NCBI GenBank assembly: GCA_025360585.1
Contig: JANYBW010000010.1
Coordinates: 48,001-112,000, forward strand
Origin: Actinomycetes bacterium
GTDB lineage: Bacteria > Actinomycetota > Acidimicrobiia > IMCC26256 > PALSA-610
Direction: 5' to 3'
Length of the DNA stretch: 64,000 bases
Below the pieces are notes generated by a model. The model searched no databases, was not told the origin of the DNA, and saw only the letters and a program-made list of their open reading frames with translations. A program made the translations under genes and the position numbers. Positions 45,911-53,845 of the stretch are shown here, in pieces. Positions within the stretch are counted from its first letter, which is position 1; every line of letters starts with the position of its first letter.

Positions 45911-46606
45911 ATGGAACCAGCCGAAGCGTTATTGCCCTCGAAGCGCACTCGGGCGCGCCGCGGCGATGGGGCACGGCTGCGTGAGGAGATCCTTGTAGCC
46001 GCCGATCGCCTGCTGCGCGAAACGGGCCAAGAGTCCAACGTTTCGATCGACGCGATCGCAAAAGCAGTCGGTTGCACTGCCCCGTCGATCTACCTGCATT
46101 TCCCCGATCGCCGCACGTTACTCATCGAAGTATGCGAGCGTTATTACGCACTCTTCGGGGCAACCCTCGATGCCGCAGGAGCGGCCGCCGACGATCCTCT
46201 CGAAGCGCTCGCACACCGCGGCGAGGCGTACGTACATTTTGGCTTAGCGCATCCTGAGCCGTACCGGCTGCTGTTCATGCACGGCCCCAACGACGTTCCC
46301 GCAACCCAAGACATCGCGCGGGTGCGCTCAATATCGGCGTTCGATGATCAGCTGGGAGCGGTCCAGCGTTGTAAAGATGCGGGGTACTTTCCCGACGGCG
46401 ACGTCTACGAGATCGCGTGCGCATTGTGGGCATCGGCGCACGGCATCACATCGTTGCTTATATCGAAGCCGGGATTTCCGTGGCCACCGCTTGCCGATTT
46501 TGTTCGAGCGACGGTGCTGGCGCACGGCCTCGGCCTGATGTCGCACACGAGCAGCAACTGTGCGCATTCACTCGACTTGGAGCGCGCGCCGATAGGTGAA
46601 AGGTAA
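45911..46606 (+). CDS. TetR-family transcriptional regulator
   Basis: 231 residues from the ATG at 45911 (a GTG at 45902 is also possible). The DNA-binding part is VSIDAIAKAVGCTAPSIYLHFPDRRTLL; the ligand domain is of the WHG type (ALWASAHGITSLLISKPGFPWP). It is divergent from the carotenoid-oxygenase-like gene and probably binds the palindrome between them. The 167 bp after it hold no supported gene. Confidence 0.88.
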   Translation: MEPAEALLPSKRTRARRGDGARLREEILVAADRLLRETGQESNVSIDAIAKAVGCTAPSIYLHFPDRRTLLIEVCERYYALFGATLDAAGAAADDPLEALAHRGEAYVHFGLAHPEPYRLLFMHGPNDVPATQDIARVRSISAFDDQLGAVQRCKDAGYFPDGDVYEIACALWASAHGITSLLISKPGFPWPPLADFVRATVLAHGLGLMSHTSSNCAHSLDLERAPIGER

Positions 46607-46773
46607 TCCGATGCAAGAATCCTGTTTCCCGCTCTCGTCGCTGCGCTCCGGGGCCGCTCGGGCCACGGGCGGCGCCACGCTTCGTCGAGATCAGCCGAAT
46701 CCGTCGCCTTTTGGCGCGCCCTCTTGGAACGCGACGATCACGCAGAACCATGAATGCACCTCGGCGCGCGTTC

Positions 46774-47637
46774 TTAAGACAAACACTTCGACGTTGAGAA
46801 TGGATGCCCGGTAACTGAAGATGCAGCATCCCGAATAGCGGAAGCGTCGAGGGCGTAGCCGATTGGTTCGTTGTGAGGATCGATCGCGAATGCCATAGCG
46901 ATCGCTTCTCCGCGCGTATTCACGACCGGCGAACCAGAATCGCCTGGCGCTAAACGAACGGCCAACACCACTACTGGACGGTGATGATTTCCGTGTCCGT
47001 AGATGTCGGCACCGACACCATCGATGCGCGGCTCCGGTTCGAGTGCGGCCGGAGCTACCCGCAACGGCCGCCCGTGCGGATGTCCGAACACAGCAAATTC
47101 ACGACTCGAGCGATCCTCGACCAACGGCAACGAAGGCGCTCCAAGGTCGTTTACGCGCAGCATGGCAACGTCGAGATCGGCATCGAACGCAACGACCGTC
47201 GCGAAATGGTGTTTCCCGCGACGGTCGACAACTTCTGGACGCGATACGCCCGCTATCACGTGCGCGTTCGTTGCGACGAGGTGTTGCTCGATCACCCAAC
47301 CGGTTCCACTGAGCCGTTGACCACAAGCATCACCGACGATCTTCACGATCGATTGGCGCACTCGCGCGACCACAACCTTTGATAACGGAACCATCTTCGG
47401 CACTGCGCCCGCTAACTGGCGCGAACCGAGTGCGCCCAACGTTGCATGGTCGATCGAATTCGCAGACGAAATATCGAGTGCACGACGTACCAAACGAAAC
47501 GCCGAAGGAACGCTCACCGCTAGTGCGAGCAGACATGTGAGCGCCGTGACCCGACGCGACGGCCGCCGGCGACGCCCCATTGCCACGCCGACCACCACGA
47601 ACGCCCCGGCAATCACCAGGGCGTCGATCGATTTCAC
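46774..47637 (-). CDS. Membrane-anchored trypsin-like serine protease (MarP-like)
   Basis: 287 residues. Two hydrophobic segments (about 4-20 and 30-45) anchor it, then a chymotrypsin fold with H126 (TNAHVIAG), D156 (DLDVAML) and S234 (GDSGSP). C105 and C285 match the disulfide pair known from mycobacterial MarP, an acid-resistance periplasmic protease, but the N-terminal membrane part is shorter. It overlaps trmI by 4 nt. Confidence 0.82.
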   Translation of the reverse strand: MKSIDALVIAGAFVVVGVAMGRRRRPSRRVTALTCLLALAVSVPSAFRLVRRALDISSANSIDHATLGALGSRQLAGAVPKMVPLSKVVVARVRQSIVKIVGDACGQRLSGTGWVIEQHLVATNAHVIAGVSRPEVVDRRGKHHFATVVAFDADLDVAMLRVNDLGAPSLPLVEDRSSREFAVFGHPHGRPLRVAPAALEPEPRIDGVGADIYGHGNHHRPVVVLAVRLAPGDSGSPVVNTRGEAIAMAFAIDPHNEPIGYALDASAIRDAASSVTGHPFSTSKCLS

Positions 47638-48431
47638 GATGGAAAAACTGGTTCCTCGGCAACGAGCAATCGGGCAGTGGTCAAAAAGCCGGTGTGGGCG
47701 ACCATGCGATGATCAGGCCGCACGGACTGGCCCTCGATATGCCAACCGCGCTGCAAGATTTCAACCGTCTCACAGTTCCCAAACGCGGAGTTCTCCAGCG
47801 TTTCGCGCAGGTGCGCTACTTGCAAAATCGTTGGGAGATAGCTCAACAAAATTCCGCCGGGCCGCAACGCGGTTTCAGCGTGTTTCACGACCTGCCACGG
47901 CTCCGGTAAGTCGAGCAGAATCCGATCGAGATCGGTGTGATCGATCCCTTCGTAGACATCGCGCACTTCAACTTCGAGCGGGACGTCTTCGCCCATATAC
48001 GCAAACACGTTTTCCTGGGCGCGTTTCGCGAAATCATCGCGCAGCTCGTAGCCAAAGAGTTTGCCTTCGGAGCCGATTGCGCGCAGAATTCCCATCGTGA
48101 GCGCCCCCGAACCGATCCCGGATTCGAGCACCCTCGCACCAGGGAATATGTCGGCAAGAATCATGATCGGCCCAATGTCTTTGGGATAAATCACCTGCGC
48201 GCCCCGCGGCATTTCAAGAATGTACTCACCGAGCGTCGGTCGCAGCACCAAGAGGCGTTGACCGCGAGTGGTACGCACCGTGATGCCTTCGGGCTTGCCG
48301 ATGAGATCGTCGTGTTTCATCGCGCCCGCGTGCGTGTGGAACTCTCCGCCGTCCACAAGGGTCACCAAATGACGGCGTTTCTTGTTATCGACAACAAGTA
48401 CTCGCTCGCCGGCATGCAGATCGCGACTCAT
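47634..48431 (-). CDS. trmI: tRNA (adenine-58-N1)-methyltransferase TrmI
   Basis: 265 residues. An N-terminal small domain (GKPEGITVRTTRGQRLLVLRP) and a Rossmann methyltransferase (ARVLESGIGSGALTMGI for SAM, ILLDLPEPW for catalysis) are those of bacterial TrmI, which makes m1A58 in the T-loop. ATG at 48431 overlaps the TtuA-like gene by 4 nt. TrmI near arc is common in actinobacteria; here the neighbour also targets the T-loop. Confidence 0.93.
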   Translation of the reverse strand: MSRDLHAGERVLVVDNKKRRHLVTLVDGGEFHTHAGAMKHDDLIGKPEGITVRTTRGQRLLVLRPTLGEYILEMPRGAQVIYPKDIGPIMILADIFPGARVLESGIGSGALTMGILRAIGSEGKLFGYELRDDFAKRAQENVFAYMGEDVPLEVEVRDVYEGIDHTDLDRILLDLPEPWQVVKHAETALRPGGILLSYLPTILQVAHLRETLENSAFGNCETVEILQRGWHIEGQSVRPDHRMVAHTGFLTTARLLVAEEPVFPS

Positions 48432-49351
48432 CGTGTGGTTCCAATCGTGATTCCTGTCGCGCGAACTTGCAGACGGCAAAAAGCGCAGACCTCATTGGTC
48501 GTCGGCGCGCTGCACTGCGCACACGGCTGCAAGGTTTCACGCTCCTGCACTGCGACTTCCGCGAAACGTTTGTGGGCCTTGTCGAAAAAGCCAGCCAGAA
48601 AAGCAGTTTTCGCGCCAGGAGACTGTTCTTCGAGCTGGTTCAATATTTCTTTATAGCCAAGATGGCGGTTGCCCGCGGCCATCGGACATTCTTCAATGAT
48701 GTAGTCGATGCCGTTGAGGACGCAGTAGGCCGCCATCTCCCGTTCCCCCAGTTTCACGAGTGGTTTAACTTTTTTCGCAAAGCCCACGCTCGCTTGCAGC
48801 ACCGGAAATTGCCGAGCGAGGTAGCCAGCTTCCCACCGCAGTACGTTGCCCATCAGCACGGCGGCTTCATCGTCGAGATTGTGGCCGGTGACCACGACGT
48901 CATAGCCACCATCCATTGCCGCCTGATTGAACAGGTGACGCTTCGAGAGGCCGCAAGCGCTACAGGGGGCTCGTCGGGCAGCTTCGGAACCCTTCGGGAT
49001 ATCAAATCCGTAGTCGTTGGGAAGATCGACTTCGATGAGTTTCAATTCGCGTTCAACGGCAAAATCACGAACGAATCGTCCGGATTCATTGGAGTATTCA
49101 CCGATGCCGAGGCCAATATACAAACCGTCGGCTTGGTAGCCGAGCTGAATCAACAAATCCCAGACCGCAAGCGAATCCTTGCCACCCGAAACCGCGACCA
49201 ATACCCGATCAGTGGGTTGGAGCATGTCGAAGTCGTGGATCGCGCGACGGACTTGTTCAACACAGTGATGATTGAAACAGTCTTTACAAAACGCTGCATT
49301 ATGACGGCGCACGTCGATGACAGCAGCGCCTTTGCATCGGCGGCATTTCAT
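48428..49351 (-). CDS. ttuA: TtuA-like tRNA 2-thiolation enzyme
   Basis: 307 residues. N-terminal zinc knuckle C3/C6/C22/C25, PP-loop VAVSGGKDS (53-60), C130-x2-C133 and C222 that would hold a catalytic [4Fe-4S] cluster (the numbering agrees with my memory of Thermus TtuA), and a C-terminal knuckle CAQC...CAFC. TtuA thiolates ribothymidine 54. The sulfur-carrier-like gene 108 nt upstream supports this over TtcA. It overlaps trmI by 4 nt. Confidence 0.87.
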   Translation of the reverse strand: MKCRRCKGAAVIDVRRHNAAFCKDCFNHHCVEQVRRAIHDFDMLQPTDRVLVAVSGGKDSLAVWDLLIQLGYQADGLYIGLGIGEYSNESGRFVRDFAVERELKLIEVDLPNDYGFDIPKGSEAARRAPCSACGLSKRHLFNQAAMDGGYDVVVTGHNLDDEAAVLMGNVLRWEAGYLARQFPVLQASVGFAKKVKPLVKLGEREMAAYCVLNGIDYIIEECPMAAGNRHLGYKEILNQLEEQSPGAKTAFLAGFFDKAHKRFAEVAVQERETLQPCAQCSAPTTNEVCAFCRLQVRATGITIGTTR

Positions 49352-49380
49352 AGCGCGGGCCGAAACTCGACCGGCCCCGA

Positions 49381-49420
49381 CGTTACGGGCATAGGCGTTA
49401 CGGGCATAGGCGTTGCGCGC
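49381..49420. repeat. Tandem 15-bp repeat
   Basis: CGTTACGGGCATAGG at 49381-49395 and 49396-49410, then a partial third copy, in the spacer between the sulfur-carrier and TtuA-like genes. Confidence 0.7.
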
Positions 49421-49458
49421 CCAAACTTGGCCGGCCGCGAAACCGGCTGCCGATGCAT

Positions 49459-49656
49459 CTAGGCCCCACCCGAAACGACGGGCCGAATCTCAATTGAGTC
49501 GGTCTCGCGCAACTGCGCATCGCGGGTCACGAGCTCATCGTTGCAAATTACCAATACCGACTCAGAGACGATGTCGAGATGCTTGAGCAACTTCGCCACA
49601 CTCGAAATACCCGCAACTTCAATTTCGCGCCGCGGGTTACGCAACAGCACCTTCAT
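49459..49656 (-). CDS. MoaD/ThiS-like sulfur carrier (TtuB-like), C-terminus GGA
   Basis: 65 residues from the ATG at 49656. A beta-grasp pattern (MKVLLRNPRREIEVAG, SVLVICNDELVTRDAQL, DSIEIRPVVSGGA). Such carriers are used as a C-terminal Gly-Gly thiocarboxylate; here one Ala follows GG, so trimming would be needed. Position upstream of the TtuA-like gene points to TtuB function. ATGA overlap with the small gene upstream. Confidence 0.82.
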   Translation of the reverse strand: MKVLLRNPRREIEVAGISSVAKLLKHLDIVSESVLVICNDELVTRDAQLRETDSIEIRPVVSGGA

Positions 49657-49859
49657 CGCTTCGTGGTGCCTCGGACGGTCACTTCGAAACGGTCGCCGGG
49701 CTGCAACGCCTGGCGCCACACGGTTTCAGGTTTTGGGTTCGCGAGCTTGCGAATCACGCGGATTGTCCCGGTGACAATCGCGACGATCATCCACGGTTGC
49801 GAGCCACCGAAGCCACGGCGTGCTCCGGCTTTGAAGAGGCGGTTGACAATCGATTCCAT
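49653..49859 (-). CDS. Small membrane protein, unknown
   Basis: 68 residues: basic N-terminus, one hydrophobic segment (WMIVAIVTGTIRVI), then a short soluble tail ending LQPGDRFEVTVRGTTKR. No family recognised. It overlaps the sulfur-carrier gene by 4 nt and is 15 nt after the next gene, so it belongs to this operon. Confidence 0.65.
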   Translation of the reverse strand: MESIVNRLFKAGARRGFGGSQPWMIVAIVTGTIRVIRKLANPKPETVWRQALQPGDRFEVTVRGTTKR

Positions 49860-49874
49860 CAGTTTTGGCCGCGG

Positions 49875-50093
49875 CTAGATCCGGCGAATTTCGATAACCG
49901 GCATACGCTTTTTGCCTTTGCGGCGGCCCATGAGATACGCACCGATCACGAGCACGGCACCGACGGCGGCCCCCGCGGCCAACGCCACGCTCTTGGCCTT
50001 TTCTACGCCCTGTTCGACCGGGCCAGACATGTCGCGCAGCTTCGCTTCGATGTCCGCAATAGAAATGCGTTTCGTGCTTTCAGCGGGGCTCAT
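49875..50093 (-). CDS. Small single-span membrane protein, unknown
   Basis: 72 residues from the ATG at 50093. A soluble amphipathic helix (ISIADIEAKLRDMSG) is followed by a hydrophobic span (VALAAGAAVGAVLVIGAYLMG) and a basic tail. The ATG overlaps the stop of the upstream gene (ATGA). Similar small proteins occur in actinobacteria but I cannot assign a function. Confidence 0.65.
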   Translation of the reverse strand: MSPAESTKRISIADIEAKLRDMSGPVEQGVEKAKSVALAAGAAVGAVLVIGAYLMGRRKGKKRMPVIEIRRI

Positions 50094-50422
50094 GTGTTGT
50101 CCTTGGTAGCCGTCTTCGGTTCTTTGGTGAGCTTCAGCGCGACGAAACCCGTCGCAGCCGCGAGTAACAAGATCGTCGCCATGTAGGGAAACCACGACGA
50201 TTTACCCCGGCCATCGAGGGCTTCCGGCAGCGAGGTTTGGAAGAACCGCAGCGCACCGATTCCGAGAAATACCGCGCCGATTCCGAACGCGAGCGCACCG
50301 CCCAGCGCCCAGCCGATGTAGCGACCGATGCTTTTGATCGGGTCGATCGTTTCCTGTTTGGCGTAGTCGACAACCAGGGTTTTGAGTTCTTGGATTTGTT
50401 CCTGCGGCGTTTTGGCGGCCAT
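50090..50422 (-). CDS. Two-span membrane protein, holin-superfamily-like
   Basis: 110 residues: N-terminal helix with ETIDPIKSIGRYIGWALGG, first span to about residue 60, second span at about 80-98 (ATILLLAAATGFVALKL), charged tail. This is the layout of the actinobacterial phage-holin-superfamily/DUF1469-like proteins. No phage genes are nearby; a cell-envelope role is likelier. Confidence 0.65.
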   Translation of the reverse strand: MAAKTPQEQIQELKTLVVDYAKQETIDPIKSIGRYIGWALGGALAFGIGAVFLGIGALRFFQTSLPEALDGRGKSSWFPYMATILLLAAATGFVALKLTKEPKTATKDNT

Positions 50423-50444
50423 TGTCGAGAAGCTACTTGGTTTT

Positions 50445-51929
50445 TCAGGCTCGGCGCTGACGGTATCGGGCGTCGCACCACATGTGTTCTAACGCGGTAA
50501 CGGCACGGTTCGCTGTCGCGTAGCAAACCCGTCCGGTTTCGCGCACCATTGCGGGCCCAGCATTGGACGGATCGGCGACGCCAAGCTCAGTCGCAGTCAT
50601 AATTGGTTTGCCAGTCGCGGCACTAATTTCCGCAGCTGCTTGGGCGAACCGAGCGTCTTGGCGTTCGTGGTAAGCAACGATTCTTTCGATGCCGTGATCG
50701 GGATAAAACGGACCTTTGCGCAAGAGCTGCGCAGTATTGGACTGAATGCCCAAGCCCAAGTACACGATCGCGTCGACCTCGGAGTGCTCGGCCACGAGCT
50801 GCATGACCTCCGGGATCGTGTCGCGGGTTTCGCCGCCCGCGAGATCGATCGGGTTATTGCGGCTCCAGCGCGGCGGCAGTTTTTCATCGATCGCGGCTTT
50901 GAGATCATCGGGCAGCACTGCAAGCTCGAGTTCGCTACGCGTGATCGCGTCGGCGGTCACAACTCCCCAACCACCGGCTGCTGTAATCACGATCGTGCGC
51001 GGGCCCTTCAACTGCGGCTGGGTCGCAAAACTCGCGGCTGCTTCGAATGCTTCTTCGACGTTCGCGGCGCGAGTGATGCCAGCCTGTTTGCACATACCGT
51101 CGAAGACCCGGTCATCGCTCGCCAAACTTCCCGTATGACTCGCCGCGGCGCGTTGGCCACCGCTGGTGGCACCGCCTTTGAGCAACACGAGCGGCTTTAC
51201 GGCCGCGATCTTGCGAAGGCGCTCAAACAGTGCCCGACCATCGGTGACCCCTTCGAGATACGCCAAGCTCACAGCCGTATGCGGATCATTCGCGTAGTAC
51301 TCAAGGAAATCTGCGACGCCAACTGCGGCAGCATTTCCCGCGCTCACCGATCGGCTCACTCCCACGCCACTTTGCATCGCGAGATTCATGAACGAACTCA
51401 CGAAATTACCGCTTTGGCTGGCGATACCGATCTTGCCCGCGGGTGGGTACGGCGCCACGATCTGCGCACACAGATTCGATGGCGTACTCACTACGCCTTG
51501 GCCATTCGGACCAACAACCAAGATTCCTAGTTCGGCGGCAAGCGCAACCAGTTCCTGTTGCGCTTGGATGCCAGCCTCGCCCGCTTCGCCGTAGCCCGCG
51601 CTCGTCAAAAACGCAGCTTTAATACCTTTTTTCGCGCAGGCTTTCAGCAGATCAATGTTCGCACTCGCCGGGGTGCATACGAACACGAGGTCGTATGTGT
51701 CGGCATCAAGTTCGGCGATGTCTTTGGCCGTTTGGATGCCGAGCACTTCCCCACCATCGCGGTTCGTTGCCGCGACGGCGCCTTGGTATCCGCAGGCAAG
51801 AATGTTGTGTAACGCGACGAAACCAAACTTGCCGGGGTGGCTACTTGCGCCTGCAACCACAACGCCCTTCGGATTGAACAGCGCATCGAATACGGCCATA
51901 TCGAACTGACCTGAATTGGTTGAACTCAT
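50445..51929 (-). CDS. ADP-forming acyl-CoA synthetase alpha subunit
   Basis: 494 residues: CoA-binding Rossmann domain (NPKGVVVAGASSHPGKFG), succinyl-CoA-synthetase-like domain with GIASQSGNFVSSFMN, and the phosphohistidine region AASHTGSLAS. It makes ATP from an acyl-CoA (or the reverse) with the beta subunit next to it, ATGA overlap. Specificity (acetate, phenylacetate or other) is unknown. Confidence 0.87.
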   Translation of the reverse strand: MSSTNSGQFDMAVFDALFNPKGVVVAGASSHPGKFGFVALHNILACGYQGAVAATNRDGGEVLGIQTAKDIAELDADTYDLVFVCTPASANIDLLKACAKKGIKAAFLTSAGYGEAGEAGIQAQQELVALAAELGILVVGPNGQGVVSTPSNLCAQIVAPYPPAGKIGIASQSGNFVSSFMNLAMQSGVGVSRSVSAGNAAAVGVADFLEYYANDPHTAVSLAYLEGVTDGRALFERLRKIAAVKPLVLLKGGATSGGQRAAASHTGSLASDDRVFDGMCKQAGITRAANVEEAFEAAASFATQPQLKGPRTIVITAAGGWGVVTADAITRSELELAVLPDDLKAAIDEKLPPRWSRNNPIDLAGGETRDTIPEVMQLVAEHSEVDAIVYLGLGIQSNTAQLLRKGPFYPDHGIERIVAYHERQDARFAQAAAEISAATGKPIMTATELGVADPSNAGPAMVRETGRVCYATANRAVTALEHMWCDARYRQRRA

Positions 51930-52576
51930 GCTGAAACCTCCACCAATGCATCAACAGCAAGCGGACGGCCGTCCACCGGCGAAACAATGAGCGGATTCAC
52001 ATCGACACTGCGAATGAGCGGATTCGAGTCGGCAAGCTTCGACAAACCGAGCAACACCTGCGTAAGCGCGTCGCGATCGACGGCGGGCTCTCCTCGGAAC
52101 TCATCGAGAAGCCGCTGAGTCTTGAGCTCTTCGATCATTTCTTGAGCATCGATTTCGGTGATCGGCACAAGCCGAAACACGACGTCTTGGATTGCTTCGG
52201 CGAGTATGCCACCGATGCCGAGCATGATCGTCGGGCCGAATTGGTCGTCGTACATCAGGCCAGCAATCAGTTCGCGATTGCCCTTCAGCATCGGGGCTAT
52301 GAGCACCTGGACATCGCCGTCTTCGGGCACTGCCGCCGCAAGCAATTGCTGTGCGGCTTCCTCGACTGCGCCAGCGTCGCGAAGATTGAGCTTGACGAGA
52401 CCCCGCTCAGTTTTGTGGGCAATCTTGTGGCCGTTGAGCTTCGCTACCACGGGAAAACCCATTTCGGTAGCGGCGGCGACTGCGGCAGCTGGATCGGCGA
52501 CGATTCGCTCATCGAGTAACGGAACGCCGTGCTGCGCGAGCAGGCGTTTGGATTCGGCTTCAGAAAGCGTAGGCAT
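51926..52576 (-). CDS. ADP-forming acyl-CoA synthetase beta subunit (ATP-grasp)
   Basis: 216 residues from the ATG at 52576. LSEAESKRLLAQHGVPL starts the ATP-grasp; GFPVVAKLNGHKIAHKTERGLVKLNL is the nucleotide loop; PTIMLGIGGILAEAIQDVVFRL and DVNPLIVS close it. The frame continues without a stop into a luciferase-like fragment up to 53056, so the translated protein could be a 376-residue fusion. I place the independent start where ATP-grasp homology begins. Confidence 0.82.
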   Translation of the reverse strand: MPTLSEAESKRLLAQHGVPLLDERIVADPAAAVAAATEMGFPVVAKLNGHKIAHKTERGLVKLNLRDAGAVEEAAQQLLAAAVPEDGDVQVLIAPMLKGNRELIAGLMYDDQFGPTIMLGIGGILAEAIQDVVFRLVPITEIDAQEMIEELKTQRLLDEFRGEPAVDRDALTQVLLGLSKLADSNPLIRSVDVNPLIVSPVDGRPLAVDALVEVSA

Positions 52577-53056
52577 CGGGGCGCAACAGTACCGGCCATC
52601 ACCAACCAGCGCCGTTATATTGTGTCCATCGGCCAGCGCCGCTCCAGCTCCGGTAAAACCAACAACATCAGCATGGGCACGCGCACGTTCGAGGACTCGC
52701 GTCCCGTTGCCACCGATCAGCATCGGAATGTTTGATTGCGCCGCGGCAACTTCGCCATCCAGGACCGCGGCGTCACAGCGAATGTGATCGCCCGCACACG
52801 TCACTGTTTCACCTCGCAGTAGGCGTGGCACTATCTCAACCAGTTCCGCGAGCCGATCGACCCGACCTCCCAGAGTCGGGTACGCCACGCCGCGCATCGT
52901 CCATACCGAAGGCGTGTGCCCGGCTCCGATTCCAAAGACCGACCGACCGTCGGAAACGATGTCGAGGGTGGCGATCTCATTCGCAACCACAAGCGCATCC
53001 CGACGCTCCATCGCGAGGAGCAGCTTGCACATGAAACTCAATGCCTTCCATGGCAA
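52577..53056 (-). pseudogene. Truncated luciferase-like (LLM) oxidoreductase fragment fused in frame to the ACD beta subunit
   Basis: About 160 codons matching the middle of LLM F420-type oxidoreductases: VVANEIATLDIVSDGRSVFGIGAGH, GERV-like GGRVDRLAELVEIVPRLLRGE, IPMLIGGNG, HADVVGFTGAG. The N-terminal 80 or so residues and the C-terminus are missing. Upstream in frame only GLLGIAL follows a TGA. Alternative starts for a fusion are TTG 53056, ATG 53032 and ATG 53011. Confidence 0.65.
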
Positions 53057-53141
53057 TGCGATACCTAGCAGGCCTCAAAACTGAAGGTCCGGCCGATATT
53101 GCACGTTCGGAATATCGTTGGGACATCTAGAGTCTGGCGCC

Positions 53142-53744
53142 GTGACCGAATTAATGTTGACGGGCCGCTTCGTTCGGCTAGAACCCCTCGCCCCAGAGCA
53201 CGCAGATCCGCTGCTCGCCGCTGCGAACCATGACCGCGCTACCTATGGTTTTACGGAGGTTCCCGGCACGCTCGAAGCGATGGTGCCGTACATCACAGAC
53301 CTCTTGTTGCAGCGAGCCAACGGACACGCAATACCGTTCGCCACCCGGCGCCTTGCCGACGACTCGATTATTGGCGCGACCCGCTACCTCACCATCCGTT
53401 CGTTTTACGGCCGTGGAATCCCCGACGCCGTCGAAATCGGCGGCACGTGGATTACAGCGACGGCCCAACGAACGAGCGTCAACACCGAAGCCAAGCTTTT
53501 AATGCTGACGCACGCGTTCGAGACCTGGCACGTGCAGCGAGTCGATTTGAAAACTGATGCGCGAAACGCACGCAGCCGGGCGGCGATCGAACGGATTGGC
53601 GCGTCGTTCGACGGCATTCTTCGGGCCTGGCAACCTTCGTACATTCCGGGCGAAGAAACCAAGCTACGAGACTCCGCGATCTACTCAATCGTGCCCAGCG
53701 AATGGCCCGCAATCAAGGTGCGGCTAGAGGCCCGCCTCACCTAA
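53142..53744 (+). CDS. RimJ/RimL-type GNAT acetyltransferase
   Basis: 200 residues from the GTG at 53142 (ATG at 53154 also possible). [19 protein letters not shown] and [13 protein letters not shown], then [20 protein letters not shown] and [27 protein letters not shown] are those of the RimL-like branch acting on protein N-termini or small amines. It is divergent from the minus-strand acyl-CoA synthetase operon. Confidence 0.87.
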   Translation: MTELMLTGRFVRLEPLAPEHADPLLAAANHDRATYGFTEVPGTLEAMVPYITDLLLQRANGHAIPFATRRLADDSIIGATRYLTIRSFYGRGIPDAVEIGGTWITATAQRTSVNTEAKLLMLTHAFETWHVQRVDLKTDARNARSRAAIERIGASFDGILRAWQPSYIPGEETKLRDSAIYSIVPSEWPAIKVRLEARLT

Positions 53745-53843
53745 TCGCGCTGGTCACCCCCGCGAGCCCTCCGCAGCGTTTCGCAGGGACCACAATCGCG
53801 CTGGTCACCCCGCGAGCCCTCCACAGCGTTTCGCAGGGACCAT
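53743..53843. repeat. 51-bp tandem duplication
   Basis: AATCGCGCTGGTCACC starts both copies (53743-53793 and 53794-53843); the second is one base shorter. The duplication fills almost the whole gap between two convergent genes, and the first copy takes in the stop of the acetyltransferase gene. Confidence 0.75.
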
Positions 53844-53845
53844 GG

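Noticed and set aside
46596-46814. 72-codon plus-strand frame after the TetR gene
   Set aside because: No recognisable domain, unlike codon use of neighbours, and it runs into the antisense of the protease gene.
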